This document shows positions 45,571 through 57,984 of a DNA stretch of 64,000 nucleotides, in pieces. Each line of letters opens with the position of its first letter. Within the stretch, counting starts at the first letter, position 1. Under the pieces are notes generated by a model that saw only the letters and a list, made by a program, of their open reading frames with translations, made no database searches and was not told the DNA's origin. Position numbers and translations under genes: made by a program. The stretch comes from Patellifolia procumbens (Eukaryota > Streptophyta > Magnoliopsida > Caryophyllales > Amaranthaceae), in contig CANSGD010001460.1 in assembly GCA_947645195.1 (NCBI GenBank), positions 434,001 through 498,000 on the forward strand, in the 5' to 3' direction.

Positions 45571-46138
45571 TGGTGAAATTGATGTAGTCCAGAAGCTTTG
45601 TGTATCAGATTATTGTCCGTCACTCGACTAAATTTACGAAGATAGTAGTCCTTCGCTAAATAACAAAGGTCAATTTTGTGGTGATAAAAATCAAAACCCA
45701 TATATATGAAAATCGAAATTAATTATGTCATTGTGGGCCACATACAAAAGGTGAAGACGTTATCATTTCTATATATTTATTTAAATTTTCCATTGTTTAT
45801 TTCAATTATTTCAGCAGGTGCATATATGTAATTCCTTTAGTTTTTATAAATAATTTGTGGAAATCATATCTTTACCAAAACATAAAAAGATTGGAAAATC
45901 ATTTGTTTTCTAAATAAAAATTTACAATGCGTTTTTAAAAAAGTAAACTTTATGGAAATTTATACAAAGGGCACTTTTTCCAGTTACGTTGTACATTAGT
46001 TTAAACTGTTGAAAAATTAAATCGAAAATAAAATTCACATTTCGCAATACCCTTAATACGAGTTTGGACATTACAGACTAATTGCTTAACATGAACTATT
46101 ACAAAAAACAAATCCCTTGCAAGATTACTTAAAAGCTT
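45571..46138. other. Intergenic between Ulp1-like and F-box-like genes
   Basis: AT-rich, possibly the promoter of the minus-strand Ulp1-like gene. No motif beyond ordinary AT-rich runs. Confidence 0.4.
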
Positions 46139-46726
46139 CTACGAGATATCCGAGTATTCCATCACCAATCCACGTCCACCGCCAGAGGGATTGAACTCTT
46201 CTCCATAGTCATCTTCACAATCCTGATCATACCAACTTTCCCACCACTGATTGTCCTCAGATGTATTGGATGCACGTTCTGCCCATGTATCGCAATCACA
46301 TTTGAAACGTAACAAAACTGGTGGAAGTTCCCTCTGTTGGCGTAACTCTGCAGTGTAATGGTAGCCAAAGTACAATTCACGGGCCTCGTTATACCTAGCT
46401 TTGTATTTAGGTGTATCAAAAGTTGTTGCGATCTCCTTTCCCCATGTCTTGCACACTTGCATTGCTGATAAGCGATCTTCGTGTGGCAACCTCTTGAAGA
46501 TCATAGGGCACATCAGGTCCATATTTTTTCCAACTTCAAAGGGGGCCTTCAAAATCCAACGAAGTTCACACTCCATTTCTAGACGATTAAAATGTTTCGT
46601 TATAGCCCAATTCCATTTCGCCTCTTCCTCCTTTACATAAAGTGGTTAATCCTCTTCAATATGATTTTGACGAAGATTGTGATGTGGACATACTCTATGA
46701 TAGGTAGGCGGCACTATAATTTCCAT
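46139..46726 (-). pseudogene. F-box-like gene with one nonsense codon
   Basis: From ATG at 46726 (MEIIVPPTYHRVCPHHNLRQ...) the frame runs to the stop at 46139, broken only by TAA at 46646-46648; from the next in-frame ATG (46576) it is open for 145 codons. The segment CPMIFKRLPHEDRLSAMQVCKTWGKE resembles an F-box (usual form 'lP.Eil..If..L...d.....vCk.W'), the domain that binds SKP1 in SCF ubiquitin ligases. The C-terminal half is acidic with several Trp (DNQWWESWYDQDCEDDYGEE). A TATATA motif lies near 46755. No LRR, kelch or FBA domain follows, so this is short for an F-box protein. The shorter product may still be made; function unknown. Confidence 0.45.
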
Positions 46727-46879
46727 TGAAGGCAACTTGTGTAAGATATGATATATAGAAGAGCAAAAAGAGAAAGTACTTTTAATTATGACATAGGTGT
46801 TTAGTTTTATTTAGTAACATAGGTTTTGAAGGAAAAGTGGCGGTTATCAAACTAAAAAAATTTCCTACCTTTTGAATTA

Positions 46880-47600
46880 TTAAATAAATTATTAGGAGCA
46901 GTTCTTCTCATGTGTAAGTGCAATGATGGTTAATGCCTAATATGACAGCTAGCCCTATCACCTACAACCCAAAGCAAGGGATTTTATTTATAGATTTGTC
47001 ATCATTACAAATAAATGTGTGGAAGATTTTCTTAATCAATTACCATTTTGACTTCAGTGGCAGTTGTAGGAGTAGGTTTGCATTGGCAATAAATAAATGT
47101 GTGGAAGATTTTTTAGGCGACAAATTGGGAGTTCATTGTAAAAATTTAAAGTACTTATTTACTAGTTAAAGTACATGAAAAGGTAAAATTATTTTGTACG
47201 GTTAGTAATCCTAAATTTGTCTTGAAATTTATATTGAAATAATAACTAAGGTTTCATCTTCTAAGTGACCATTCAGCACTTCTACCCATTTTTGGGGGGT
47301 TAATAATCATGAAAACTACTTTAGATACTACTTGAGAAGGGTAAAATATTTTGGCGGGTTAATAAAGCAATTGGTACATCTTGTAACTGACCATTAATTC
47401 AGCATTTCATTCGATTATTTTGATTGGTTTGGCAACTTATAAAACCCCTTTATGTTATGTCCATAATACTATACAACCGCATAGTCGTTGAGAGGCTAGA
47501 CCTATTCCAAATAGATTCGAGAGTTGGCGAGTAACCTTCATTCAAACCTAGCTCTTACCCAACCCGATTACTTAAACGTGTCAAAATAATTGACCCTAAC
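46880..47600. repeat. Diverged copy of the 50-58 kb repeat modules
   Basis: TTCTCATGTGTAAGTGCAATGATGGTTAA and CCTAATATGACAGCTAGCCCT near 46.91-46.96 kb match 57.19-57.26 kb. GTACATCTTGTAACTGACCATTAATTCAGCATTTCATTCG and GCATAGTCGTTGAGAGGCTAGACC near 47.37-47.51 kb match 55.76-55.88 kb. Only parts of the module are present. Confidence 0.55.
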
Positions 47601-47863
47601 ACAACATGTTATTGCCTAAAACCAGTTTATGTAGTGTCCATTGATCACATGCATTGAGTACATAATAGGATATGTTCCGAAAGCAAATTAATACATAATA
47701 ATACTTAATTAAAACATGACTAGACATATGTTCCGAAAAATACAAAATAAAACATAGTTAAGTAAGTGTTACATAACAAAATATTCAACAATAACATGTC
47801 CCGAAACATAACTAATAATAAGCTTCAGTCATATACTTCGACCCCGTAAAATCTACTTCGAAC
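47601..47863. other. Downstream region of the B3 gene
   Basis: AT-rich, with ATGTTCCGAAA repeated several times; no coding feature. Confidence 0.4.
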
Positions 47864-48956
47864 CTACAACCATATATTCTTTTTAAATAACATTACAAGG
47901 AAAGTGATGCGTTGTTTCCCCACGTGCTCAAATGTGCAAATGTTGTCAGGCCCAGCTCCTTCATCTACAACGACTTTCTTCAAGCCAGTCAGTGCCCATG
48001 CCGGGGTTTTCTTGCGTGGGAAGGTATTTTTCAGTTTGACTTCCCACGTGTTACCGGCCGCATCAATCAAATTTGCAATTCTGTCAGTCCTTTCCATCAT
48101 GTTCTCTTTCACAAAATACTCGGGCCTAGTCTGCAAAACTTTCATACTCAATAATTTCAAACATACAATTGAAATAAATTTAACAAACCCAATACTTACC
48201 ACGACGCCATGAGTAAACACGGCATCTGTAAGTGAGGCTATGAAATGGGGACGACATCTAAAGGAGTTCGAAGTGTAGGCCAACGCAGCAAGGCAAGTTT
48301 CTCCGTTGTTCAGCCATTTTGGTTTACGCCCATGCCGATTAATTTTAAAATGATCCAGCTTACCTTCCGATTCGAATGGCTTGGATACCCCTGATTTGTG
48401 CACAACATCGACTGTGAATACACAGTTCCCAATGTACGCGAATAATATTGTGTCCCCCACGTCGATTGAGTTCTGTTGAATGAATTTCGACCATCCTCTA
48501 CGGAGTGTCAGCTTTTGATTCATACCATCTGGTACGAAATCCTGTTCAATAATCCAAAAGTCCTTGCTATTGGCATGGCGGAGTAAGGCTGTCCATGTAG
48601 CAGCGAGGGTGATGAGTGACTTCACATAAACCAAAGTCACCTCCTGAAAATTATCCAATACATCGAGTTCATAGCCAATTGGAAGCCATATACGCAACAA
48701 TTTATAGTATTGAAGTAGAAATTATATTATACACAAACCAAATGATATATGTAAGCATTGATAATTGCAATTTCATATCTTATAGCTCTCAAAATTAAAA
48801 CACTAAACAACTCACAAATTCGGTAACCATTTCGGGTGTGAACGTAATATGAAAACTAGCATGTGCTCCTGGCAGCGTCTGTTTCCACAACGTGTTCAAT
48901 ATATCTCCTGCCCGACGATCGAGTTCGGCAGAATTAGATTGACTCCCCGACTCCAT
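47864..48956 (-). CDS. B3 DNA-binding domain protein (REM type), three exons
   Basis: Three minus-strand exons, all joined in phase 0, give a 283-residue protein with no stop: 48816-48956, 48200-48643, 47864-48130. Borders are canonical (GAATTT|gtgag; ttttcag|GAGGTG; GTCGTG|gtaag; ttttgcag|ACTAGG). The first B3 domain lies at about residues 30-130, with the family signature LRRGWSKFIQQNSIDVGDTILFAY followed by FTVDVV; the second at about residues 196-283, with TWEVKLKN, WALTGLKK and ITFLVML. This double-B3 layout is that of plant REM transcription factors, which bind DNA in the nucleus and often act in reproductive development. Its start is fixed by ATG at 48954-48956 (MESGSQSNSAELDRRAGDIL). 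It looks intact, although the second domain is divergent. It lies 1.1 kb upstream of the F-box-like gene on the same strand. Confidence 0.8.
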
Positions 48957-50389
48957 TAGGCTTATCAGCCGGCGGCAATGAGAAGTGAAGAAAGCCTAAA
49001 TTCTACCCCCACATTAACCCAACCAAAAGTTAATTAAAAAATAATCAAAATTCGTAAAAAACAAAACTGAAAACATAAACCATCAGCATCTTAAAATAAA
49101 AATCAAATCACATAAAAACGGTTAATTAAATAAAAAAAACTTAATCACATTACTACACATTTTATTTGTATGAGAGACTAGAGAGAGACATAGAGCGAGT
49201 AGGGGCTTAGAAAGCATCAGCCGCCGACAAAATCCTCAGATAATATAAAATGGATTTGTACAATACATATTCTAATATTGGTTGAGAAATTAATTATTGT
49301 GTTTACATAATTTCAAATTTCTAAAATCAAGAATTCAAATAAGAAAATAAGCTAAACCAAAAAACACCACTTTTCACACTAAAAATCAAGAATTCAAATA
49401 AAAACAGAAGCTAAACCAAAAAATACCACTTTTAACACTAAGATTGCAATAACTGTCAAAATAAAACCACAAAGATTGGCATATAAATTTACATTATACT
49501 ATTAAAAAGATAAATCTGGATATTTCACTTACTGACTGTGGTGCCTGGAAGATGAAGAAGAGTGCGAGAAACGAATTGAAAAAATGTTGAGGAAGATGGG
49601 GTTAGTGGGGAGGAATAGAGTGGGTAAGTATGGAATTTTTTTAAATTTATGGGATTCTAGGAAGTTGAACGAGATAAATTACTTATATTTATTGATGTCA
49701 AATAAAACAATTCAGCAAAGTTATTAAAATGGAAATAATGTAAATTATTGTCAGATCTTAATTATTAAACACGAGTATCATTTCACGGCGATGCTCCGTA
49801 TGTTTTGTACTTTAAATTTTATTAGTGGTTACAGATAACAAATGTGAAAAATATAATTAAAAAAACAATTAATAAATATGGTCATCAAAAGTGGCCGATT
49901 GACCGAATTGGTTAAAAATAAGGGACCCACAACAAAATTTTGGTAGATAGGCTTGCTCTCAAGACAATTGGTAATTAAAACAAAGATCGGGCGACATTTA
50001 CCCCCATTATTCTTTTAGTTTCAAATTGGGTATATAGTGTGTAGTGATAGGAAAAGTTTATTAGATAAAAACACGAGATATCTATACAAAAGGAATGTTA
50101 ATACACGGAGTGAATGTTGATCAAGTTCAGAATAATTATAAAAATCCAACAACCATAAATGTCGTTTGGATTCTATTTTATTTACCAGAATGACGTAAAA
50201 ACGAATTTTATATAGTTATATGTCGTTTGCGTAGTATTTTTTACCAACTTGTCGTTGGAGCATACCTTTCTTAAACCAATTTGTCATCGGAGCAAGTTTT
50301 TTTACCAAATTGTCATTGAGGGTCAATTGTGTTTCATAAGTTTGGCCAATTGGCCATTCAAAAGTTGCAACATAACAATTGCCTTTTTC
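48957..50389. other. AT-rich region upstream of the B3 gene
   Basis: No gene. Two small repeats: about 58 bp of AAAATCAAGAATTCAAATAA plus continuation occurs twice in tandem at 49322-49445, and ACCAAxTTGTCxTTGGAGCA-like units occur three times at 50238-50325. The minus-strand frame at 50216-50443 is largely made of the latter repeat. Confidence 0.45.
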
Positions 50390-52120
50390 AAAAGATGTGT
50401 TCAAAGTCGGGCAATGTCCAGGGTATATTAAGTATATATCCAATACGTATTAAAATGTATATGATAATCTAAGCACCAAAATAAGTTATGGAGCTGTCAA
50501 ATAATGGTAATGTTTATGCTTTGATTTATTAGTAGCGCATCGGGTTAGATATAGATTAGATTAGATTAGATTCGTGAATCGGTTAATAAGGGCAGTTCAC
50601 CAAATTGGAAATAAAAACCGTATCTCCCCATAGGCATTGGCAGGCCAAGCCAAGCATCGATCGAGTGATAGACGTACAATCTTTTTAATTGTATGGTAAA
50701 GCAACTATCTACCTGTTTCTGTTTTTTGTGAAAGAGAGAAAGCCCTTAATCACATAAGCATAAAGACGTGAATTAAGCTGTTCAATTATAAGAGTTTATT
50801 GCTTATGTGTAGAGAATAAGTCACTATATGGGTTAAGTAGTTACCAATGAAACCAACTTCTAACCCTTTTCCCTAGGTGTGAAGGTAATGATGGCAAGTG
50901 GCCTATTTCCTAGGTCTAGCCCTTTTACCAATAGAGCAAATCCTGATTTTATTTTAAAATTGGTCATCATTATAACATCTTACTCTTGACTAACTTAATC
51001 ACCCATCACTTCACATAAGCAAAAATTGGAAAAATAATTATTGGTTCATCTTATCTTTGGTCATTAATCACCATTTTATTATATTGTTCTTATGTTGTTG
51101 GAAACTTATAAACACTGTTTATGTAGTATTGTACACCGTTTATTGGATTTTTTTTATTTTAATGGTCTCATGAATGTTTTAGGTTTACAATAATACTTAT
51201 TGCGTATTTTGTTGTCAATAAAAACCTATGATTTTGGCAATTAAAACTAGAGCTGGTCTTCTCCTAACCCTAACCCGGTCCGTTTACTTAAACGTGTCAA
51301 GATCCTTGACTCTAACCTGCCACGTTAATTAAACGTGTCGAGTTTGGGTTGACCCGTTTAACTTTTCATATATATTTGATGTTCTTAATTTGTATACTTT
51401 TTGTTTGGAACTTGTTCAATTTCATGCGGTAGTTAAAATAACATCTAATATTATATAAAAGTAACACTAAATAAACTACGTTCAAAAATAAATGAATGAA
51501 GGTAAGATGTAGTAAGGGAAAACTTTAAAATATGTGTAGATAAACGGGTTGTCGTGTCTTTTTTGTGACAAATAGCTCGACCCTAAACCAACTCGTTTAA
51601 TAAACGTGTCGTGTCGAATCAATCTATTTACTTAAACGTGTCAAAAGTCTACCCAAACCCGCTAATTTCGATTCGGGTTGTCGTGTGGAGTCATCATTTA
51701 CCACCTCTAATAAAAACAAATTTGAGCAGCTCTCCACATGTGCAAACGCTAGGATGGGGATGACAAAAAATACGGATTTCACTAATACCAAAAAACCTAA
51801 ATCCTAATCGGACCATACCCTTTCATCTTTGAATTGTGATTGGTCACAAATACATCAAACCAATTTTCAATGAAACATTCTCAATCCAATTAACTACACT
51901 TATATATTAAAATATTACATATGTGTCTATAGGGTTACCAACCCTTAGGGTCACCCAAACATTTTCCATCCTACTCCATTCACCTCACAAATCAGCATTA
52001 ATACCCTTTTCCAAAGTTTTCTTCTTTGCCAAAGTCTTCCTTACTACCAAACGACAATGGTATGGCTAATCTTATACAAAACACACATATATTATTTTAA
52101 TTACCAGTACAAATGCATTA
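50390..52120 (+). repeat. Repeat module copy 1
   Basis: Ordered segments shared with later copies are: TTAAAATGT..A.GATAATCTAAG (50.45 kb; also 53.87), GATTAGATT...GGTTAAT (50.55; also 56.51), GCCCTTAATCACATAAGC (50.74; also 56.69), AAGTCACTATATGGGTTAAG (50.82; also 54.47, 56.77), TTGGTTCATCTTATCTTTGG (51.04; also 55.76, 57.57), and CCACATGTGCAAACGCTAGG...TTTCACTAATACCAAAAAAC (51.73; also 54.73, 56.25). No coding sequence. Identity looks like 75-90 percent by eye. Confidence 0.65.
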
Positions 52121-53200
52121 CAAAATAAATAAAACTACAATTGCCAAATATTAAATTTATAACCGCCTAAAAACAAAATTGGAAACAATAACTAAAGGTT
52201 AGTTTGTAATTTTTAAATTAACTGTATTTTTGGAATATTAATGCTATTTGTTTCAGTTTTGACAAATTACAAATTAGTAATATATATTAGCTATCAATTA
52301 AAACAAACATTAGACACGTCTCCTCGTGTGTAAAAGATATGATGGGTATGACCACAAAACAACACTTCCCTACTACTAACAAACCAAATATGAATTGAAA
52401 ATTTGTTTTGTTTGTATAAAAGCAATCAGAAGCCATGAAAGGATACTTAGGTCAAACTTGAAATTTTAAAAAAAAATCAAATTGCAAAACAATTAAAAAA
52501 TAACACCAACTAATTTTAAAATCTGGCATGAAAAAACTACCCATAATCACAACAATAAAATGAAAAGGTTTAAAGAAAGAAACAATTCAATCAAAGATCA
52601 TATAAATATATCAACCTCCATTCTAAGTTCCAATAACGTTTAAACTAACAGAGCATAATTAAAATTAGTAATTAGTAATTCATTTACATTGGAAAAACCA
52701 ACAACCATACTCCTTGAGATCTTCTTCACTTGAACTAATAGCAAACTTGGGCATCCACTTTGAAGAAAACACGCCACAGCCCACACCATTATTACAGCTA
52801 CATTAGCCTTCTATCTTCCTGCCACCAATCCCGTGCAACAAACAATGTCTTAATAATACTAATAGTACTCGATCAATACAAACCACTATAAAATGAACCC
52901 CACAAATCATATACAATTGAAAACATAAATAAGAAAATCCAATTTAAAATGGATTGAGCAAATTACCTTAGGTTAATTTAAAGCGGACAATGGAGTTGAT
53001 GCATGTGATACTGAACACTGCATAATACGCATGTTATGTCACTGTTATAAGTATCAAAGAAGTTCCAGTGCTAGCTTTCGGATCCTGGACAAGAATGACA
53101 TATGTTGTCTTGTGAGGATTTACGATCTTTGTTCAACTCCCAAAGAGTGTCACGGAGATGATTTAAAGCTAGGAAGCAACAGAGCCTGTGGGTGTAAGTG
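52121..53200. other. AT-rich sequence; further diverged module piece near 52.31 kb
   Basis: CACGTCTCCTCGTGTGTAAAAGATATGATGGG (about 52315) is another copy of the module segment found at 54.72 and 56.24 kb. Otherwise no feature recognised. The plus-strand frame at 53031-53225 overlaps the end of the minus-strand gene next to it and is not convincing. Confidence 0.4.
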
Positions 53201-53210
53201 GATAACAAAT

Positions 53211-53522
53211 TCATTTGGCAAATGAAACCAGCTTAAATAACCCATCAATTCGGTCTTGATGGTATAGAAATACCCCACGAACAAACTCTGCATATTGAAG
53301 TTTTATATCTGCGAGGTCATTCAGTGCTCCTTCAGAATCACGAAGAATCAGGAACTTCCTTATTGCCTCTTAAACTTGTTTATTTTCAATGGCCAATGGC
53401 GATAATGGTTCCGATGATGGTGATGATGGTGGTGGAGAAGACGATGATGAAGATGATGATGACGACGTCCTCATGTTAGTATTTTGACATTTAAATGTGG
53501 GGTTTCTACTAGTTGAAGCCAT
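53211..53522 (-). pseudogene. Small Ser/Pro-rich gene with one nonsense codon, unknown function
   Basis: On the minus strand, ATG at 53522 opens MASTSRNPTFKCQNTNMRTS, then a run of about ten Ser encoded by TCA/TCT trinucleotides, PPPSSPSSEPLSPLAIENKQ, TAA at 53370-53372, and in the same frame RKFLILRDSEGALNDLADI and YAEFVRGVFLYHQDRIDGLF, ending with TGA at 53211. The frame is kept on both sides of the stop (104 codons in total), so a single substitution would have broken it. The C-terminal part is predicted helical and looks like real protein, but I do not recognise the family. An upstream ATG-proximal microsatellite could vary in length. Confidence 0.4.
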
Positions 53523-54069
53523 CGAAGATGTTTAAGAAAGAAGTTGAAATAGGAGAGAAAGGGTAGAGAAAAATGGGCAACTTCTGGAGAAGAATATTTG
53601 GACAGATAAAATGTAGAGAATATTTGCAATGATGGTGGAAACTAAAAGGATCTTTGCTTATTTAACAAGGGGCGCCATTTTGAAGTGTCTCTTGGAGTCT
53701 TGGATACATCAACAATGAAAACTGACAGTTTTCAAAATCATTTAATGAACCGCTTCTTGCCCCCTCCAATGACGCGCCTATAACATTTGTTCATCCCGCG
53801 TTTTTTAGAAGAATGTGTTAAAATTTGGGCGATGGCCAAAATAAGTTTAGGACATATGGAGAATTTATTAAAATGTTTACGATAATCTAAGGACCAAAAT
53901 AATTTTCAAAGCTTAAAAGATGCATATAAATGTATTCAAGAACAACCACCAAATACAATAGTTCAATGTTCATAAGAATACTTTACAAACGACAATCCAT
54001 AAGAATCGGTATCCCTTATTTATGTAATTAACAAATAAAATTCTCAAGCGTCCAACTAGCAATGATGAT

Positions 54070-54182
54070 AGCCAAATGATAATAATAATAATAATAAATA
54101 TCATATAATAATAAATAATAATAATAATAATGTTGTCAAATAATAATAATAATAATAATCATAATAATAATAATAATAATGT
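54070..54182 (+). repeat. (AAT)n microsatellite
   Basis: Imperfect ATA/AAT trinucleotide repeats over about 110 bp, with breaks at 54100 and 54135. Confidence 0.9.
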
Positions 54183-54204
54183 TATAGATAAAATATTTTA
54201 GTAC

Positions 54205-54350
54205 CTTATTATTCCTTATTCGACCTTATTAGACCTTGTTCGACCTTAGTAGACCTTATTAGACCATATTAGACCTTGTTCGACCTCACTCGAGTATGCT
54301 CGAACTTATTCAACCTTATTAGACCTTATCTGAACTCATTACTTATCTGA
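54205..54350 (+). repeat. Short minisatellite of CCTTATTAGA units
   Basis: CGACCTTATTAGACCTTGTT-like 11-12 bp units are repeated about a dozen times with substitutions; non-coding. Confidence 0.7.
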
Positions 54351-54935
54351 CATTAAAATGTTTGCATTTAAATAATACTATCCTTAACTACACACCCTAT
54401 TTTTTAAAATCAAGTGAATTAAGTTGTTCAATTTTAAGAAATTAATTCTCTCAGGAAAAAAATAAGTCACTATATGGGTTAAGTATGTAACAATGAAACC
54501 AACTTCTAACCCTTTTACCTAGCTGTGAAGGTAATTATGGCAAGTTCCCTTTTACCTAGGTCTAGCTCCTTACCCATAGATAAAACCCTGATTTTATTTT
54601 TGAACTTTGTCATTATTACATCATCTTACACTTAACTAACTAAATCTAACCAAACATTTAGCACTTATATCCATAAAAGCATAAGACTTTGCATTGGCAA
54701 TTAAAACAAATTTTCAGCACGACTCCCCATGTGTAAAAGCTATGATGGGGATGACCAAAGTCAGGATTTCACTAATACCAAAAAACCTAAATCCAACTCC
54801 CTTCACCTCTCAAATCACATTTGCCAAAGTATTCTTCTTTGCCAGAGATTTCACTTCACACTCATATATTATTTCTAAACTTCATTATTGCTATGGATAT
54901 TATACAAAACATTCATATATTATTTCTAAACTTCA

Positions 54936-57880
54936 TTATTGCATATTCTCATCACCTCTTTGATGACGTCAGTCAAATTGATACCAAAAGTTAAGTTAAT
55001 CGAGAAATTGGAATTTAATTAGGTCAGTAAACAAAATAGGTAGTAAAACAAACCCTTAATTTATTTTAAAATTGGTCAAAATTATAACATCTTACTCTTG
55101 ACTAAATTAATCAGCTATCACTTCATATAAATAAGCAAGTTGTGGTATTGTAGCAATCTAAGAAAATTGTAAGCAAATAATATAACTGGTAAACGCCTAT
55201 TTTCAAATTCCACTTGGAAAGTCACTATTTTAATTATTAGCCCTTAATATTTTTTTAAAATAGCACAATAAACAAATAGGTACCAAAGATTGTCATTAAT
55301 TGACAAATAGGGAATAACAAGTAGTAACAAATAAATACATTAATTGAACTAACTAAAGCTACCCAAACATATGGCACTTGTACTCATGATTAGAGGTAAA
55401 AATGGTAAGTGGTTCACATTGAGAATATGCAAATTCTGATTTTATTGGTCATATGAGTCATTATTAAAAACGCCCTAATACTTGTATTTTATAGCATCTT
55501 CCTCTTCACTATCTTAATTAGACATCAGCCTACCTTTTCATTTGCAATTGTAACATCTAGGCTTGCAGTGGGAATAAAAGAGTGTGTCCAACAAAACTAA
55601 TTAAACATGTCATTGCATTCTATGAATAGTACTTGAAGAGGAAATATTACAATAGGTCGGTTATTAAACCCCAATTTGTCATATTGTTTCAATTAGTTAA
55701 TGTATATTGTTTATCGTTATTAAATAATAAAGAAATAATGAAACTGGAAAAAAAATATTGGTTCATCTTATATTTGGTCATTAATCAGCATTTCATTATA
55801 TTGTTAGTATGTTGTTGGAAACGCATAAACACTGTTTATTTACTGACCAGAATATCAAACAACCACATAGTTCCTGAGAGGCTAGAGCTAGGTATAATAT
55901 TGAATTCCGTCTTCATGTAGTATTTTAAACTTTTGAATAAGAACAAGCCGAGCTAAGTAGAGCGTGTTCGATAATCACCCCCAGCTAGAAGTATACCAAA
56001 TAGATTATGATCAATAATTTAAACAGATTATGAATATTATAGAACCAAAATTGTAGGGAGGCCAGTGACGATAAAAACAGATCCTTCATAACTACAAAAT
56101 CAAAATTGAAATAATCATTTTATTGGGTTGTTTTTATTTTAATGTCATCATGAATGTTATAGGTTTACTATACTATTTGTTGTGTATTTTGTTGTCAATA
56201 AAAGCATAAGATTTTGGCAATTTAAACAAATTTTGAGCACGACTCCCCATGTGTAAAAGCTATGATGGGGATGACCAAAAATCAGAATTTCACTAATACC
56301 AAAAAACCTAAATATCCAACTCCCTTCACCTCTCAATTCAAATTTGCCAAAGTATTATTCTTTGCCAGAGATTTCACTACTACCAAATGACAACATGTAT
56401 TGCTATAGATATTATACAAAACACTCATATATTATTTCTAAATCTTGTCATCATTTAGAAACACTTGAACACAAACTTAAATATTAAAGTAGTGCATCAG
56501 ATAGATTTATATTAGATTAGATTGGTGAGTTGGTTAATTAAGACAGTTAACCAAATTGGAAATAAAAAGCGTATTTCCTCGTACACATTGGTAGGCCAAA
56601 CCAAGCATCGACCAAGTGATAGAAATGCAATCTTTTCATTGTATGGTTAAGCAACTATCTATATTTGTCTCTTTTTACAAACTAAAAAAAGCCCTTAATC
56701 ACGTAAGCCTTAAGACGTGAATTAAGCTGTTCAATCTTAAGAGATTAATTATCTCATGAAGAGAATAAGTCACTATATGGGTCAAGTAGGTATCAATGAA
56801 ACCAACTTCTAACCCTTTTGCCTAGGTGTGAAGGTAATGATGGCAAGTGCCCTTTTACCTAGGTCTAAACCCTTACCCATAAAGCAAAACTTAATTTTAT
56901 TTTAAAAATTTGATCATCATTATTGCATATTCTCATAAATAAGTGAGTTGATACCAAAAGTTCAGTTAATCGAAAAATGGGAATTTAATTAGGCCAGTTA
57001 ACAAAGTTGGTAATAAAGCAAACCCTGATTTTATTTTTAAAATTGGTCATCAGTATAACATCTTACTCTTGACTAACTTAATCAGCTATCACTTCACATA
57101 TATAAGCAAGTTGTGGGATTGTAACGATGAACTGATTTTAAATTACGATAATTGAATTGCATTAAATTAACGTTGCATTTAGCACTTATACCTATGTGTA
57201 GAGGTAAAGATGGTAAGTGCCTAATATTAGAGTAGACCCTAATATGACGTCTATCCCTTGTTCACATATACCAATTACTGATTTTATTTTTAAAATCAGT
57301 CATCATTATAACATCTTCTATTGACTATCTTAATCAGACATCAGCCTATCACTTCAGTTGCATTTGTATCTTGTAGGCGTGTAGTGGAAATAAACGATTG
57401 TGTCCAAAACTAGTTAAAAACGCCATTTTTTTAATAGTACTTGAAGAGAACATATTATTTTGGGCGGTTACTAAACTTAAATAAATTTGCCATGTTTTTG
57501 AATTAGTTAATGTATACTCTTTAACGGTTATTATCTAATTAAGAAATTATGAAAATTCAAAAAAAATATTGGTTCATCTTAATATTTTGATGGGTGATTA
57601 GTTTTCTCTATTAAAAGTTTTTTTAAAGAGATATTTTAATCTCCGGCAGTTATTAAACCTACTTTTCATTACTTTAATTTTTATTTTGAATCCAACGCTT
57701 AAATCAAGTTTATGTCGTGTCCAGAATGAAGAATATAAGCGCATAGTTGTATCAAAATTTACTATAACCCTTCTTGTGTATTTTGTTGTTAGTACTAAAG
57801 ACCTTTTAATTCTAAGGCATTTGAAACAAATGTTGAGCACGTCTCCCCATGTGTGAATGTTGATCACGTCGCACAGAGGA
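54936..57880 (+). repeat. Further module copies (3-5), overlapping and rearranged
   Basis: Segments recur at about 55.63-55.88 (TTGGTTCATCTTATATTTGG...TTCATTATATTGTTAGTATGT), 56.14-56.46 (TTGTTGTCAATAAAAGCATA, ACTCCCCATGTGTAAAAGCT), 56.48-56.93 (a long match to 50.52-50.96), 57.00-57.12 (a match to 55.04-55.15: CTTACTCTTGACTAA..TAATCAGCTATCACTTCA) and 57.54-57.86 kb. The order is partly scrambled, so duplication was followed by insertions or deletions. No coding sequence in this stretch. Confidence 0.6.
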
Positions 57881-57984
57881 CGAGGAAGACTCTGCTTCCT
57901 CTAAAGTTGCAAAAAACAAAATGAATTAGGCCTATGAAGTATGCACCATTTTTTGAAATCCGTATAACTAAAATTTCTAACGCA

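Larger units (their letters stand above)
53810..54935 (+). repeat. Repeat module copy 2, interrupted by microsatellites
   Basis: Starts GGGCGATGGCCAAAATAAGT and TTACGATAATCTAAGGACCA like 50.40-50.50 kb. It resumes after the microsatellites at 54.41 kb with GAATTAAGTTGTTCAATTTT, AAGTCACTATATGGGTTAAG and ACTCCCCATGTGTAAAAGCT. The last part (54840-54935) holds a duplicated CATATATTATTTCTAAACTT. Confidence 0.6.

Noticed and set aside
50216..50443. 75-codon minus-strand frame
   Set aside because: Largely translation of three copies of a short repeat (ACCAA.TTGTC.TTGGAGCA); no family motif.
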